From Bacillota bacterium (GTDB lineage Bacteria > Bacillota_A > Clostridia > Lachnospirales > Bianqueaceae), in the NCBI GenBank assembly GCA_017420625.1, contig JAFOIR010000175.1, positions 1-14,672 of the forward strand: a DNA stretch of 14,672 nt, in the 5' to 3' direction. Numbering within the stretch: the first letter of the stretch is position 1; the number at the start of each line of letters is the position of its first letter. The translations under genes and the position numbers were made by a program. This document shows, piece by piece, positions 13,521 to 14,672 of this stretch. Under the pieces are notes generated by a model. It saw only the letters and a program-made list of their open reading frames with translations, did no database searches and had not been told where the DNA came from.

Positions 13521-14672
13521 ATGAGTGCAAGTGAAATACAGGAAAGAGCCAGAGCCAGAAAGGAGCGGATGGCAGCTGCCGAGAAAAAACGAAAGAAACG
13601 TGCTGCCAGAAAGAGAGCCAAGATCGGGGATCTTTTGTTCTTCCCTCTGCTCATTCTCTATATGGAACTGATCTTTCACTGGTCAGCCAGAGGCGCGTTA
13701 AGTTTTTCATCGTTTCTGCTGATTCTGCTGTATTCGGTCTTTGTGGGATTTGTTCTGCTGTACGTCCCGCTGCATCTGATCAAACATGAAAAGGCAAGAA
13801 ATATAACCGGGGCCGTTTTGATCGTTCTGTATTCTCTGCCGTTTCTGATCGAGTATTTTGTTACAAAAGCCTTTAAAGTCCTTTATGACATAAAAACCAT
13901 CGTCAATGGTGCGAAAGGCGTTGCAACCGGGTTTATGGGAGTTACGCTGAAACTGATTTTCAGTTTTTCAGGTCTCTTTACGATCTTTTTACTGCTGGCT
14001 CTGCCGCTGATCATATATTTCCTCTATGTCCGACGCTGGATGAAGAAGGGAAAAGCGGATCTTAAACGAGTGATTGTCGTGGGTGTCTGCGGACTGGTCT
14101 TTCTTTGTACAGCACTGCTCAGCATTGCATTCAATCAGAAACTTCGTGCACTGCACGGCAAGAATTACAACTTCTCCAACTCCGTCGACAATTTCGGTCT
14201 TCTGACCGGTGTCAGACTGGATATCCTCCATCTGAACAGCAAGGCAGAGTTTACGATGGATGCTCAGCATATGGATCTTGAGATCGAAGATCAGTCATCT
14301 TCAGGACAAGGTGATTCCCAGCCTTCCGGCAATGAGTCTTCGCCTGCACCTGGTCAGGAAGGATCACAGCCAGGCGAAAACTCTGAACAGAGTGAAAACT
14401 CCGAAGAGAGCAAGAGCGGAGTGGAATCGATCGTGGAAGTGGGAAATCTGATCACTGGATACAGCCGGATGAACCTCGATTTCAAGGAGCTTGCGGAAAA
14501 TGCCCGGACACAGCAGATCGAATCTCTGTGTGAATATGCGGATTCTCAGAGCGTTTCGCGGAAGAATCAGTTTACCGGTATGTTCGAAGGGAAAAACCTG
14601 ATCATGATCTGTGCAGAGGCGTTCAGCGGTTCCATTATTGATCCGCAGCTTACACCGACTCTGTACCGGATG
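13521..14672 (+). CDS. LtaS-like membrane phosphoglycerol transferase, N-terminal part (runs off the window)
   Basis: An open frame of 384 codons reaches the right edge without a stop. AAGGTG lies 5 nt before ATG 13521. Residues 1-36 are an Arg/Lys/Ala/Glu-rich helix, probably cytoplasmic. About five transmembrane helices follow (near 37-54, 60-80, 93-112, 138-168 and 181-203), then an extracytoplasmic region beginning FGLLTGVRLDIL. Residues about 255-297 form a Ser/Glu/Gln/Pro/Gly-rich low-complexity linker. The last visible block, GKNLIMICAEAFS...LTPTL, is the first strand of the alkaline-phosphatase/sulfatase fold, with Glu366 at the metal-ligand position of LtaS. LtaS enzymes polymerise glycerol phosphate from phosphatidylglycerol outside the cell. 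The catalytic Thr and remaining metal ligands lie beyond the window, so activity cannot be judged. It is probably co-transcribed with the lipase-like gene. Confidence 0.82.
   Translation, partial: MSASEIQERARARKERMAAAEKKRKKRAARKRAKIGDLLFFPLLILYMELIFHWSARGALSFSSFLLILLYSVFVGFVLLYVPLHLIKHEKARNITGAVLIVLYSLPFLIEYFVTKAFKVLYDIKTIVNGAKGVATGFMGVTLKLIFSFSGLFTIFLLLALPLIIYFLYVRRWMKKGKADLKRVIVVGVCGLVFLCTALLSIAFNQKLRALHGKNYNFSNSVDNFGLLTGVRLDILHLNSKAEFTMDAQHMDLEIEDQSSSGQGDSQPSGNESSPAPGQEGSQPGENSEQSENSEESKSGVESIVEVGNLITGYSRMNLDFKELAENARTQQIESLCEYADSQSVSRKNQFTGMFEGKNLIMICAEAFSGSIIDPQLTPTLYRM

Overview
The window looks like chromosomal DNA from a Gram-positive, anaerobic, gut-type member of the Bacillota. The evidence is AGGAGG-type ribosome binding sites, several near-consensus sigma-A promoters, GTG and TTG starts, an anaerobic sulfatase-maturase-type radical SAM enzyme, and an LtaS-type gene at the right edge. 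GC looks intermediate (high 40s percent by eye). Erysipelotrichia or Clostridia are the best guesses, but this is inference from gene content. I found no mobile element, CRISPR array, rRNA or tRNA.

Layout. (1) 1-2780, plus strand: the tail of an unidentified gene, then nadE, nadD and pncB packed with almost no spacing. Together they form a nicotinate-to-NAD+ salvage operon, closed by a strong hairpin terminator that appears to work in both directions. (2) 2827-5032, minus strand: a stand-alone E2/chloramphenicol-acetyltransferase-fold protein with a degenerate catalytic motif, followed 16 bp later by a MATE efflux pump; they share one near-perfect sigma-A promoter. (3) 5158-5955, plus strand: a classical SDR oxidoreductase whose predicted promoter is interleaved with that of region 2. 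(4) 5965-7161, minus strand: a radical SAM/SPASM enzyme of the anaerobic sulfatase-maturase type. It converges on the SDR gene and diverges from region 5.

(5) 7266-12429, plus strand: an EutH-type permease outside any eut cluster, a possible 28-residue peptide, a large GH94-like phosphorylase broken into two reading frames right before its presumed catalytic Asp, and a PfkB-family kinase. The phosphorylase part and the kinase look like an intracellular sugar-handling cassette. (6) 12531 to the right edge, plus strand: an alpha/beta hydrolase of the lysophospholipase/monoacylglycerol lipase type and the first 384 residues of an LtaS-like membrane phosphoglycerol transferase. They are probably co-transcribed and probably concern membrane lipid or polyglycerol-phosphate turnover.

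The most notable points are the frame break in the GH94-like gene, the family-specific loss of the catalytic His in the E2/CAT-like protein, two intergenic regions with interleaved divergent promoters, an orphan EutH, a sulfatase maturase with no conventional sulfatase in sight, a possible small basic-hydrophobic peptide gene, and a marked excess of GATC sites.
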